64,000 bases of DNA from contig NC_060235.2 in the NCBI RefSeq assembly GCF_021155775.2, forward strand, positions 24,809,598 through 24,873,597, in the 5' to 3' direction. This DNA is from Neodiprion pinetum. Taxonomy: Eukaryota; Arthropoda; Insecta; Hymenoptera; Diprionidae. The notes beneath the pieces were generated by a model, which worked only from the letters and a program-made list of their open reading frames with translations, was not told the origin of the DNA and did not search any database. The translations under genes were made by a program, and so were the position numbers. Of this stretch, positions 38,301-49,634 are shown in pieces (the stretch's first letter is position 1; each line of letters begins with the position of its first letter).

Positions 38301-40815
38301 AAAGCCCTGTTTCGCTTGTTCATGAGACGGCATTGAAACGAGGCCTTTCGGTAAACTTCGAAGTTGTATCAGAACGAGGCAAGCCACATATCCGAATTTT
38401 TGTTACCAAATGTACAGTTGGGGATAGAACTACAACTGGAGAGGGATCATCAAAGAAGGTAAGCCTCCAGATTTGTTTAAAATTACGTCTATAAACATAT
38501 TCCATTATACTTGAAAATTTTTTTTTCAGGTATCGAAAAAGCGTGCCGCAGAATTAATGCTGGATGAGTTAAAACGCCTCCCTCCTATTCCTCTTACAAT
38601 TCAAACTCCCTCTGTACAGCGTTTAAAACGAAAACCACCAGCAACCAAAAAAAAATCACGAAATCTCATAAAAGTTTATCAAGAACCTCGCACTGAGCCT
38701 GAGGCGGCCGAGGAAGTGAATCCCATTTCTCGTCTCATCCAAATTCAACAAGCAAAACGCGAAAGAGAACCGGTTTATACACTTGTAGATGAAAAGGGCG
38801 CTCCACGACGTAGAGAATTCATCATGGAAGTTACTGTCGGATCAAATTCTGCTCAAGGAGTTGGGCCAAATAAGAAATTAGCTAAACGAGCTGCTGCTGA
38901 AGCACTACTAATGCAATTGGGATATAGTAAACCGCAGCCTCAGCCAGTTAAGCCTTCAATCAAGACAGGAGATAATGAAAATTCTGAGGGAAAACCAAGG
39001 AAGGTTACGTTCTTAGAAGAAGATCAGGTCAACGAAATTCCGAATCATTCTGTTGGCGGTAGGGTCTTTATTATGATTGGTATAGATAATTACGGCTGTG
39101 GATCTGGCAGCAACAGTCAGTCAATCATATATTCAAATTCCAGGTACAACTGGACGACAACTAGTTCCCGGGCTTCTGTTGGTAGATGGAGGCCAGGAAT
39201 CAAAACTTGGTGGAGGACCCAGTGTTCAAGCTGTAGCTGAGGAATTACGTGGTCAGCAACAGCATCAGACACCCGTTGTTTCCCCCAAAGATCAGTTGAG
39301 GTATTTGGCTCAGCTACTAAGCTTTGACATACAGTTCAGCGACTTTCCAAAGGTATGTTCAACATGATACGTATATTCATTATTATGAGAGGTTACATTC
39401 AGGTGGAACAAAGAATATAATAAGTTATGAAAAATCATTGTAGTATTCAAGTGTCAAATATGTTATCCAAATACGACGATCAGGGTTTAATGGTGTGGTG
39501 GTGGCAGTGATGGCAGTGGGGGGGAACCAACCATTTTCCACATCTGAATGACACATAAAAAACAATTACCCTGCTGAACTACAACGGCCAATCTATTTGC
39601 TGTATTATTTCTGGTTTTGGTTTTCAATTTCCCGATTTTTGAAATTGATTTAAAAATTTTTTATTGTGTTTACACCAACTATGGGGTTATCATTTCCGCA
39701 TCACTACACGTAGTAGATGTTAGGCCCTTTGTTGTAGTGCTATTCTTATTATGCTGTTGTTTTATTCAAAAATATTTCTCCATACCATTTTTTCAAATTC
39801 ACAGGTGTTTTTTACATTATTTTCAATAAATAATTTACCACAATGAATGCATCGTGAGAGTATAACATATGTGACTGTATTTTTAATTGCGTACTATTAA
39901 ACAAAACAATGTGTATACTTGAAATTTCTAATGAGCATTACAATGGCACCTATTTTGAAAATGATTTGTCGATCGGAAGTTCCTGCTTTAAATCGGCCCG
40001 AATCCATCGCGGTTCATGTACCATGCTGGTACCTCACTATACCCTATTTGTCGATTAGGTACATTCTGGTAGTAACCGAGGTAGTTATAATATTATGCGT
40101 AAATTTTGCCTATACCACACCAACTATAGTATAAGTTTTGGCAATTGCCAACAAACGCCTAAATACTTGTAGTTGTTGGTTTACTTCATTCGATCACAAT
40201 AATGATGGGATTAATAAGAATGTGAATGTGTATGCCGTAAACAGAAACTTCACATTTACTAGAAACTCCGACCTTCTCTATTTTTTATTAAAGAACAATT
40301 CAATTTCAGCAACTTTAAAAATACAGATAAAGTAATACAAAATACCATGTGCCGAAGCAAAAAGTCAAGAAAAATACGTTATTTCAATCAAGGAAATGAA
40401 ACATTCAGGAGCATTTTCAAAACCAAATCGAGTAGCCACACTGGTTAAGGAATTTTTGATTTCACATCTTATAATGATCTTGATTGATACTACATGGTAT
40501 TATCTCCCACCATCACGAATGAAGTGTGTGCCATGTATCCAATATCGATTCTCCGATTTCTAGGGCAACCATAACGAATTCCTTTCTCTTGTCTCTCTGA
40601 GCACTGATCCGCCCCAGGTGTGTCATGGTGCTGGACCAACAACAGATGCAAGTCGAGATCAAGCTGCGCTCACAGCTTTGCGCACTCTCAGCAAACTTGG
40701 CTTAGACAATGTAACAAACCCGCAAAACAAAAAAGATAAGGGAGCCTCAGGGGATGGCTTACACATTAGTAATCAAGTTAAAAACAACATGCTAAATGGA
40801 GCCATTATCAAATAA
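29336..40815 (+). CDS. stau: Staufen, double-stranded-RNA-binding protein
   Basis: Binds structured mRNAs for transport, localisation and translational control in the cytoplasm. Coding exons: 29336-29388, 30438-30646, 35808-36332, 37022-37233, 38123-38458, 38530-39058, 39144-39352 and 40564-40815; 2325 nt, 774 aa, all in phase. The N terminus is His/Gln-rich (HPMQQHPHQPQHPH). Five dsRBDs: dsRBD1 about 172-240 (KTPMCLVNELARF to IKKAQHSAATKAL); dsRBD2 about 266-361, split by a Pro-rich insert as in insect Staufen and by an intron at TLK|VGDREF; dsRBD3 about 395-460 (GEGSSKK|VSKKRAA); dsRBD4 about 510-580 (GPNKKLAKRAAAEAL); dsRBD5 about 669-745 (KDQLRYLAQLL to DQAALTALRTLSKLGL). ATG 29336 is the first in the spliced frame. 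The 5' splice site at 37234 (GTTCGT) is weak and lies in a duplicated target site. Confidence 0.96.
29389..30437 (+). other. Staufen intron after first coding exon
   Basis: A 1049-bp AT-rich intron carrying one hairpin element at 30082-30231, listed separately. Nothing else was seen. Confidence 0.6.
30082..30231. mobile_element. Small hairpin element (MITE-like), 150 bp
   Basis: Imperfect terminal inverted repeats: ACTGCAAATTCATATAGGAT on the left and ATCCCATATGAATTTGCAGT on the right, with pairing continuing through ACTTATGT near the centre. Non-coding, inside a staufen intron. Confidence 0.6.
31763..32320. mobile_element. Fold-back element, about 558 bp
   Basis: Ends are inverted and imperfect: TATACCAATCCAACCTACTG at left, CAGTAGGTGGGTTGAGTATA at right. 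The similarity continues inward through the GATTTGGCTGAAA word and TGTGAAAAAAG. No transposase frame. Confidence 0.5.
33151..33458. mobile_element. piggyBac-like MITE with TTAA target duplication
   Basis: TTAA at 33151-33154 and 33455-33458 flanks a 300-bp GC-rich element whose ends are inverted: CCCTTTCG inward on the left and CGAAAGGG on the right. TTAA duplications and CCC ends are piggyBac features. The interior contains a 44-bp tandem repeat. No coding capacity. Confidence 0.72.
33331..33448. repeat. 44-bp tandem repeat, about 2.5 copies
   Basis: Units begin GTTGGGT at 33331, 33375 and 33419, exactly 44 bases apart. Each contains a short palindromic GTCACCGCTCG/AGAGCGAGCG arrangement; the third is truncated by the element end. 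Confidence 0.75.
36333..37021 (+). other. Staufen intron between dsRBD1 and dsRBD2 exons
   Basis: A 689-bp phase-1 intron with a weak donor GTAACA and acceptor AATTTCAG. Nothing else was seen. Confidence 0.55.
37291..37321 (-). ncRNA. Degenerate hammerhead-ribozyme-like core, left arm
   Basis: Read on the minus strand: CGGAGGA, the same GGCCC/GGGCC stem, then GAAA. It differs from CUGANGA at one base, a different one from the right arm, so both may derive from an intact CTGAGGA core. Confidence 0.4.
37919..37950 (+). ncRNA. Degenerate hammerhead-ribozyme-like core, right arm
   Basis: CTGAGAA, then a 5-bp stem GGCCC/GGGCC with loop ATATCC, then GAAA. The hammerhead consensus is CUGANGA-stem II-GAAA; this copy differs at one core base. 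Probably inactive; stems I and III were not verified. Confidence 0.4.
39353..40563 (+). other. Last staufen intron
   Basis: A 1211-bp intron inside dsRBD5, from GTATGT to TTTCTAG. Open frames inside carry no recognisable motif. Confidence 0.6.
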
Positions 40816-42576
40816 ATGAAAACGGGCTTTGGATAAATTTCGATTCAATTTTAATTTAACAGTGTTTTTTATATTTTGCTAAGTGCTTTCTACTGACATG
40901 TGATTGTTGTACTGAAAGTATTTGGAAAATAAGCTCGTGTTAGTATTGAAACCGAAAAATGAAAATTGCTCTTATGCAAACAATACAGATTAATTTGATA
41001 GAAATTATATGTATGAGCCCAACAAAGTAATGAAAATTTCTTATTATTAATTCAATGCTGTAATAATGTCCACAATTTCCAAAATCAATGGATTTTGATA
41101 TCTGAGATAAAATGCGGCCATCTATAACTATCTTCTGACGTTACAGATCAATTGCCATGAATGTAAACTATATCTAATTACCTAACACTGATATGTGAAT
41201 TGAATATAAATCAATAGTTTCTTTTTTCGATTCATTTTAATCTAACGCTTAGATAGATTCTTGTACAAAACATGAATATTTATTATTCCAATTTTTTTTT
41301 TATCAAAATCTCATAACAATATTCGTAAATAAATAATAAAGTTATCAAGTATCATGCATACAAAATCAGCCAATATTGTTAGATGATTCTGACAGTAAAT
41401 CTGTCGAGTTGTGTTGCATAAAATAAAATATATATTTGAAAATTGAAATCACAGAAAATACAAAGAAAAAACGGAAAAAGATAGGTAATTTGATGTACAC
41501 TGTTCTATGCTCCAACGTGCTTTTAAAACAGGGCCTAGAAGCACTCTGAGGTTATATTCATGTTAATATCTAATGTAATAAGAGATAAGAAAAGATGTAT
41601 CAAAGCTTTCATGAATAACTTGTAAACTGGAAATCGCTACTTTGTACAAGATGTTGAATTGGAAGTTTTGATAAACATACAGAGGTAAAATTTCAAATTC
41701 GTCTCGTCTTGTAATTATTTTCAACAATTCTAATTTAATTCTTCTAAATGTAAGAATTAGATTCATACGACGTATCGAATTTTGAAATATTACCGTTAAT
41801 AAAAAATACTGAAAAAAGATAAAAAAAAAAAAAAAACATTCACATAATATAATAATGGATGTAGGCAATTTGGAGCTCAGTACAGGATCGAGGCAAAATA
41901 AAATTAGGTTGCACATTTATTTTATTTTAATTTTCTTTTAAAATGTAACTGACGCTTTGGTTTTCAATTTTATTTTCATAGACATGTACGTGAAGTTCTG
42001 TGCTGAAACTCCCAAGCAACGTTATCTTATATTCATTATTCATATTGCATACATTACAATATTAATTAAAATTTCAAACTATGAATGATCGTTAATTTTT
42101 AATTAATATACCAAGTTTTTTTCACGCTAAGCAAGCGTTTGAGATGTTTGAAACATTGCAAGTTACTCTGAGTGAATTGTTTTCATATTCACGCGTTTTT
42201 TTTCTTTATCATTGTTTTTTACAATATATACTTACCATTTTGTCAAGTTGTTTATAGATTACTTCACAAGTTGATGAATGTTCATTTTCCCAGATATCGC
42301 ATTGTAGTTTCACATGGGTCTATGTGTGAATGGGGTTCGTAATTCTTTTTCATGAAACTCAGCTACAAATTGTATATAACAGAATATCAACTGAATTTGA
42401 TGTAGCAAATAATGAAAAATTTTGAGATAAAAAAATTTGAAGAGTCCCGAAACTTGAGTAAAGCCAAAAATTGTTTTACAATAGGACCTCCCATCCCTTG
42501 GATTACTGATTTGAACGAAATACGATATGGTGGTATTATTCGGCTACAAGTGCATAACAGTTGAATACTAGCAGCA
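40816..42576 (+). other. Staufen 3' UTR and flank
   Basis: Non-coding AT-rich sequence after the stop. AATAAA copies at 41328-41333 and 41335-41340 are good candidates for the mRNA end. No other gene was seen before 42577. Confidence 0.5.
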
Positions 42577-43843
42577 ATGTCCGGGCTGAGCTCCTGCCCA
42601 AAAAAAGGCTCAGTAAAATTCGATACGGATGGAATTATTTTGAATTTGCTTTCACCTGATTTAGATTTTTTGAATGTAGCTCCAACGTAAACGTATATAT
42701 TAAATTATTCAAAAAATGTATATAGCAAACAATTTATAATATGCAACAATGTTTTTTGTTACTGCTAGTATCTTCTAGTGTATGAGGTATTTCCTGATAA
42801 GGAATATTTCGTATTACATTTATGCCAAATCACGTTCTAAACAGTGAGTCAACCAGTGGGAGTTCTTGTTAACTACCAGTAACAGGCACGGCTGTTTCAA
42901 TAGAAAACGAATCATGTAACTCCAGAAGATGAAGCTCAAATGAGCCTTACGTTACCCACATTAATGTATTACACGCCTTATAGAGATAGTTGGTAAAATA
43001 TTAAAGTATTATAATCAATATAAAATCTAAGATATTTGGGAAAAATAATTTTATGCGCAACAGTTCTAAAAACAATTTTTGATATTTAACCGTAATCCTA
43101 GTTAGTTATGCTAAAAATCGAACTTCACAGATATTGAAGTATGGATTGATTCCGTTAGAAATGTACTGATCATGAGTTTTTATGCTGCTATTAAAATCGT
43201 CAATACCCGTAGTATGGATTCTTCGTTTTGGAACGAAAATAAATAGTTGAACAAAATAAATATCCAATTTTAGAACTGTTGGCTACGATTGCGACATGAT
43301 TTTCTCTGCAAATCGATTAAATAATTGTCTCACTTATAATGTAACCGATGACTGTGGAAGTCATGTAATGCCAAGTCTGTGTATGTCTCTTACATCCAAT
43401 TTAATCAGTTTTGAAGTATATGAAGTTTCTGTAGTTGAACAGCAGGAAAGTAAAGATAGCCTCACTCCAGTTGTAAATTCTAAATTATAATTTTAATTTC
43501 TGGAACAATAACAAATTGTCAAAAATTATAATTTATTCCTGCGTTGAGGCAGCAGCAATTTATTATTGTAAATTGTACAAAAATTACAAATTAGTACTAC
43601 GGAAATTTTCAATGCCTGCCAAGTTTTTATGGGTCTTCAGGATGGAGCTAACAGAATAGACTTGGCAAGAATGGGTTTGACCATTCCGAACATTGTCGGT
43701 TTGTATTCGAAATCAATAAACAATTACAAAAATGTTGAAAAGTCAACAGTTTATTTTTTATGCAAGATGATGATAACCGAGATGTTTTGCAAATCCAGCT
43801 TGAACTGTGCAAACTGATGAAAATTTCATGTTATCCATCTTAA
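42577..43843 (+). CDS. Tentative six-exon gene, about 201 aa, unknown function
   Basis: Short open blocks of coding-like composition can be joined in phase: 42577-42675 (begins MSGLSSCPKKGSVKFD), 42904-42988, 43131-43224, 43274-43449, 43624-43698 and 43767-43843 (ends ELCKLMKISCYPS, TAA); 606 nt. The last three joins use fair sites (GTAAAG, then a 68-bp intron); the donors after exons 1-3 (GTAGCT, GTTGGT, GTTTTG) are weak. Blocks such as VWIDSVRNVLIMSFYAAIK and FMGLQDGANRIDLARMGL look protein-like rather than random. The spacing suggests a compact real gene or a recent pseudogene. I recognise no family. Some exon borders are probably wrong. Confidence 0.3.
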
Positions 43844-44031
43844 ACTCTGAAATATTATTCAAATAAAAAGCCCTTCAGAATTTGTTTCATTCGGTGATAA
43901 ACAAGTAATAGACCATTACGATAAAAGTTCAATAAGTATAGAAATACAAGTGTATGGCAGAATCAGAAAGTAATATAATTTACCTAGATCACTGATGTAG
44001 TGAGTAGTACATATATATATAAGCGTATATA

Positions 44032-45004
44032 TTAGGCTGATTCAAAAAAAACGGCTAATTTTTTTTTTCAAAATCCTCACATAAAAACTTCCGAGAAGGT
44101 GTGAAAAGACGCCTGTAAAAAGCAGAGCCCTTAATATTATTATTAAGAGGTCGCGCATCGGGAATTTCTATTTCCCGTTTAGAAAACACAGGAATAAATT
44201 TTTTTAAATTTTGCAATTTCGTATTTTTGCAACGGCTCATTGAATTAGCAGACCAAAGCATATTTTTGTAGGAAATTTGACGCTCTACAAAAAAAGTCCT
44301 TACAAAGTTTTCGATAGTCACACTCCTTCAAAAGTTATTTGAGGTCAGAGTTGAACTTACAGAAAAATTCAATGTTTTTTTTTTTCGATGATACTATGAA
44401 TCTTTTCTCATTATTTTGTTATAAAGAAATATTTAATATGTATATCTTACTCTAATTGGGCTTTTCCAATCATTAATTTTCCCATCGAGTCGATATAAAG
44501 TTACCTTACAAAAATGCGATGTTAAATAATAAACATGTTATCATGGAGAATCCATAACTGATGCACTTGACTATTTAAAAATGTAATTGTTCCGAAATCT
44601 ATCCTCTTTATAACAAAATAATGCGAAAAGATTCATAGTATCATCGAAAAACAAAAAAAACATTGAATTTTTTTGTAAGTTCAACTTTGACCTCGAATAA
44701 CTTTTGAAGGAGTGTGACTATCGAAAACTTTGTAAGGACTTTTTTTGTAGAGCGTCAAATTTTCTACAAAAATATGCTTTGGTCCGCTAATTCAATGAGC
44801 CTTTGCAAAAATACGAAATTGCAAAATTTAAAAAAATTTATTCCTGTGTTATTTAAACGGGAAATAGAAATTCCCGATGCGCGACCTCTTAATAATAATA
44901 TTAAGGGCTCTGCTTTTTACAGGCGTCTTTTCACACCTTCTCGGAAGTTTTTATGTGAGGATTTTGAAAAAAAAAAATTAGCCGTTTTTTTTGAATCAGC
45001 CTAA
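44032..45004. mobile_element. Large palindromic (fold-back) element in a TA-repeat site
   Basis: Left arm 44032-44426 and right arm 44606-45004 are inverted copies with only scattered differences; the spacer is 179 bp. Outer ends are TTAGGCTGATTC and GAATCAGCCTAA, set in TATATA runs, which suggests a TA target duplication. Each arm has an open frame of about 90 codons starting MTIENFVRTFFVERQI, on the minus strand in the left arm (44321-44055) and on the plus strand in the right arm (44714-45004). No transposase domain was recognised. Confidence 0.75.
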
Positions 45005-45043
45005 TATATATATATACAAGGAATCCTTGTTCCTCAAAGCAAG

Positions 45044-45654
45044 AGGTTTGTTCGTGCTAGCTACACTTTCTACACTTTCGTGGGAAGTGTACACTTGCGC
45101 GTTCGTTTTAGCGGACGTGACGTCGGATGGCGCTGTTCGTTTTACAAATGTCACTAGACTTTCGTTACACTTTTTACACTCGGTCTAGACCAAGTGTAAA
45201 AAGTGTAAATGGTTCAATTCGCAAGAATGCTACAGGTTTTTCCACCACGTTAGTGAACTGTGATGCGATATATACCTTAAAACTCTCGAGTGACAACAAA
45301 CCTATGACCTCACTACAAATCAGAACAAAGCAGTACAGTATTTTACTTAAAAAACAACATTCAATTTGATAACGGTGTACTTAAAACATAAGGTATGAAA
45401 GATTTCGTTAACAAATTCCAAAGATGCTTTATCTTATATACTAATTTATTGTATTAATAAGTGTTTCGAGGAAAAAACGACTGTACGTAACGTGCGCCAC
45501 TTTCTTGTCCCCACTTTTCTGTATCTTCTGCACTATTGCGTTCGCGCTATACACTCGAGAAGCCGACGTACACTCCCCAGCAATCCCTAGTACACTACCC
45601 TACTTCTTTTTACACTCGCGAGTGTAGAGTGTCGTAGCTAGCACGAACAAACCT
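45044..45654. mobile_element. Second inverted-repeat element, about 611 bp
   Basis: Ends are AGGTTTGTTCGTGCTAGCTA on the left and its reverse complement on the right. Inside are several TACACTTT and AGTGTAAAAAG words in both orientations, making smaller hairpins. It lies 40 bp from the preceding palindromic element. No transposase frame. Confidence 0.68.
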
Positions 45655-46258
45655 AGTGACTATGAATACTGGTGTAAAGTAACATCTAGTAAGTTACTAC
45701 ACTGCTGTTGCCTTTTGCTGCCTATGAAAACTCACCTCAATGCGCACAGTCTGTGTCAGCCGACAGTCGAGTAATCATACGAATTTCCGAGCCTCTCCTG
45801 AAAGTTTTGGCTCGTCGCGAGTATTTCCACCAATACCCAGTTTCCCACCTTATATTGCAGTATAATCATGATGGTATCGATCAAACAAATATCCAAACAT
45901 CATCATAACCCCGGAGCATGTGTCTCGGAAAAGAACTCTTTAAATTTTTAAGATAAAATGTCAAATCTGCACGAAAAGTTGCGCAAATTCCGAGCCGTAT
46001 ATTATAAAAATAAGTGTTTCTTACAGTCAGCCGTTTTAGATCACTCGTTTTAAAAGTAGTGAAGTAATACAGATTCTAAAGCTTCGATAACGAGTAAAAA
46101 ATTATATATGAATAAAAAGTTGGGTTATCAGTATAATTCGGACATTCGAAACTTCCTAAATTTGAACTTGTAATCATTCCACCTGAGCTTCGAGATCCGC
46201 TGACACTAAATCTACCGAAATACCGATACCATTGGAATTTGTATTCATTCATTTGAAA
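45655..46258. other. CFAP20 upstream region
   Basis: Gap between the second hairpin element and the CFAP20 start. A 66-codon frame at 45708-45908 is not recognised and is not supported as a gene. The CFAP20 promoter should be here, but I see no clear motif. Confidence 0.4.
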
Positions 46259-48705
46259 ATGTTCAAGAATACTTTCCAAAGTGGTTTCTTATCCATTTTG
46301 TACAGCATTGGCAGCAAGCCCCTGCAAATTTGGGATAAAAAAGTGAGAAATGGTCACATAAAGAGGATCACGGACAATGACATTCAGAGTTTAGTTTTGG
46401 AAATTCTTGGTAGTAATGTCAGCACCACTTACATAACGTGTCCAGCCGATCCGAGAAAAACTCTCGGGATAAAACTGCCATTTTTGGTGATGATCATTAA
46501 GAACCTGAAGAAATACTTTACATTTGAAGTGCAGGTAAGATGAGAGAGATCAAATTTTCACCAATTATTATTTTTATTTATTGCATTGCTCAATGGTCTT
46601 CAGTGATCCTGAAAGTTTTGGACATCCTAACGGATTTGTAGTTTCTCAGTTATTTTAGGTCCTCTTTTTGTTCATAGTTCTTAAAAGGATATTAGGTTTA
46701 TCACTTATAAGCAAAATTCTCCAAGGCACTGAATCAATCGATAAATATTTATGATAAGATCCATGGATCTTACAGGTAGGCCAATTCTATTCTATTTTCA
46801 ATGTAATGCAACCATTTGCCATATGCTTAGAATAATGAATTAGCAATTTTTTAGCTATTGTTTGAAAAAGTACCTTTTATTATAATTTCAAGGACAAAAT
46901 GCAAAATTTTCCCATAAGAAAACTGGTGGTTAAACTACTACAATAAAGTCCCATTCTAATGGCATATTATTTACATCAAGAGGAAGCAGATCTTTCACAC
47001 TCAAGCTTGAATGGGTTCATTTTATGATATCCTCCCTCGAGTACTGTAGCATAATCAAAATGACAAAATGGAACAAACTTTCCAAGCTGTGGTAGCAAAT
47101 ATGTTATAATTTATATTAAAATGAAGCAAGTCCATCTGTCAAATCATACTACATGATTTATTTGGAAAATTCTTTGAAAAAACATGAACCTGAAGTTGCA
47201 ATTGATCAAGCTTGTTGAAAGACTTCAACAGTCACCAATACTGAGTTCCACTAATGACGGAATAGGTCACTAAGGTGAAGTTTACATTTTCATGCTCACT
47301 TAGGTTTCAATGATCCGACAAGAACTATTTATTGAAACTCAGTATCAGTGTAATTTGACTTTTCGATTGAAAGTGATCTCTCGAACTTCAGGTACCCTAA
47401 TCTGAAACAGTCTAGTGTGTATAGTACAATTGAGATTTTAATTTCTAAACATGTCAGTTTGATATCCGTTACATACGGTATTTTTTGCCGAAAGGTAGCT
47501 TTATAAGCACTCTAAAACTGAAGGTTTTCCCTAAATTCCGCCTAAAACCTCCTTATTTTTACCAGTAAGTTACTTTTTTCTCATAAACTAAAATGGTCTA
47601 AAAAAAATAAATGCAACGTTGCTTGAGAATACTGTTTTCTACTTCCAACTTAGTATAGGGACAAAAAAAATATATTGCATCTCAAAACTCGCTTATACTT
47701 CACAAACCACAATTTTTACAGTTTCAATGAGTGCCATTATCTATGGAATAACTGCGCTCGCCTAAATTATTTTTTCCTATATCTAGTTGGAAATATAAAC
47801 ATTGTTCTCAAGCGTCAAATTGATTCTTTCAGCCCATTTTTGTTAATGGAAAAACAAAACAGAACCCCCCGTTAGTGTTAATATTGTCCAAAAATTTTTA
47901 TATCTACAAAGGAGTTTTTTATTCTATAATTTGAACATATTTTTGGGGTGCGATCGAAAAAAATTCTAAAACGGCGTAAATAACGAACACCTTAGTGCGT
48001 ATCTAATTTTGTTCTATTTAGTCAGTACCATAAATAAATATTGGAACCCTAATACTCCCAATTTTCAGAAAGCTTTCCTCTATTTCACAGCACAATTTCG
48101 TTGTAAAATAGTTAAAAGGGGTTTTCCTGAAAATGTTCGAACAATCAAATTTCCAATAAATCTGATTACTATTTGATTCTGAACCCTAATTCTTAAATTT
48201 GTTCAAGTATAAAAATTGCACAAAAGTTATTCAATTTCAGAAATGTTAATTCTATGTTACATGCTGCTATTAATTAAGAAATAATTACGATTATTTGATT
48301 AATCAAACAGCACTAAACAAAGACAATGAGGGATACTATTATGAATCACATTCTTCCAATTAGTTAACTTATTCCACATTTTTTCAAATTTATCCCTAGG
48401 TAATAGACGATAAAAATGTCCGACGCAGATTTCGAGCAAGTAACTATCAGTCAACGACAAGAGTGAAACCATTTATATGCACAATGCCAATGCGATTGGA
48501 TGATGGATGGAACCAAATCCAGTTTAACCTTGCGGACTTCACCCGAAGAGCTTATGGGACAAATTATGTAGAAACTCTGAGGGTTCAAATTCACGCAAAT
48601 TGCAGAATACGCAGAGTGTACTTTTCTGATAGACTCTATTCGGAAGATGAGCTACCTGCAGAATTTAAGCTCTTCCTTCCTATACAAAACAAAGCAAAGT
48701 GTTGA
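46259..48705 (+). CDS. CFAP20: CFAP20, cilia- and flagella-associated protein (Bug22)
   Basis: A structural protein of the ciliary axoneme and basal body, needed for ciliary motility and tubulin modification (family knowledge). Two exons: 46259-46534 (ends at the QVQ of the TFEVQ motif) and 48400-48705, joined in phase, 582 nt, 193 aa, the same length as the human protein. Near-identical blocks: MFKNTFQSGFLSILYSIGSK at the start, TTYITCPADPRKTLGIKLPF, FICTMPMRLDDGWNQIQFNL and NCRIRRVYFSDRLYSEDELP. An ATG nine codons upstream is in frame, but the conserved start is 46259. A paralogue faces it on the opposite strand 930 bp downstream. Confidence 0.98.
46535..48399 (+). other. CFAP20 intron
   Basis: An 1865-bp intron, GTAAGA to CCCTAG. 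No gene or repeat with clear ends was seen inside. Confidence 0.65.
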
Positions 48706-49634
48706 TTTTAAGTAACTACTATTTTAAAAATGAACTCATACAACAAAGATTTTCCTTTTCTTACCGCATACTTGAATGCAAACTAGACATAATTTATAGA
48801 ATAAATATTTCTCTCCGTGTGCCTTCATTTCTTGTTTCATCATGACTATATTTACACCTGTTTTAATCATGATACTCAAGATTATTCTTTCCAGTTTTAA
48901 CGTGTCTATCAACCTTGCAATCCTGGACAACCAAACGTTAAACGCTATTTTTGATGTACCCTTGCAAGGTCCGAAAATACACGTAGAATTCTGAATACAA
49001 ACGTCATATCTGTTTGTTTTTATACAAATCTCCACCTCAAAAATGCAGAGGAAAAATAATTCTTCAACTCACACGGTGAGCTCAATGATACTACAGATAT
49101 TACTAATAATCAGACACATTTCTATATTTTATCATTGCATATCTCCTCCAAATTGAATAATATAATGAAATTCGGAGACTCCTTGAGATCATCCGATGAG
49201 AAGTTCCCATCAAACCTCAGCTACAAGAATCGAAATAATTTTGTAAGGTGTAAATCAATTATAAACATAAAACATGGTTTTTGCCGATAATACATTATTT
49301 ATAGATTCAATTATGTACATTTAAAAGCATTTTTTTTTTCGCTGATTTGGAAACAAATTGCTGCAAACTGTGAATATTCCAAGTTTTAATGATTGCTCAA
49401 TTGAAAAAAAAATTTTACTTATGGACAACGCATGAAATAACCATGTCTTTTATAGATTTGAAGTACTTTTATTTACAATTTTTTGTGAAGTTATAAATTC
49501 ATTTCGTGAACTGGTCCAGGTTTCAGACGCAAATAATTACTTTGTTTTTCGACTAATCTGATTTTATTTTCATAATATGGGTTTTCTTTGATTAATGCGT
49601 AACTGTGTGTTACAGGATATTGATGATTTCAACT
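48706..49634. other. Shared 3' region of CFAP20 and its paralogue
   Basis: Non-coding DNA between two converging genes. AATAAA at 48800-48805 serves CFAP20. AATAAA on the minus strand at 49563-49568 or 49468-49473 fits the paralogue. Nothing else was seen. Confidence 0.5.

Noticed and set aside
39059..39143. Read-through of the staufen dsRBD4 exon past 39058
   Set aside because: The frame continues by chance; removing an 85-bp GT-AG intron restores the conserved Gly-Thr-Thr-Gly-Arg sequence in the downstream exon.
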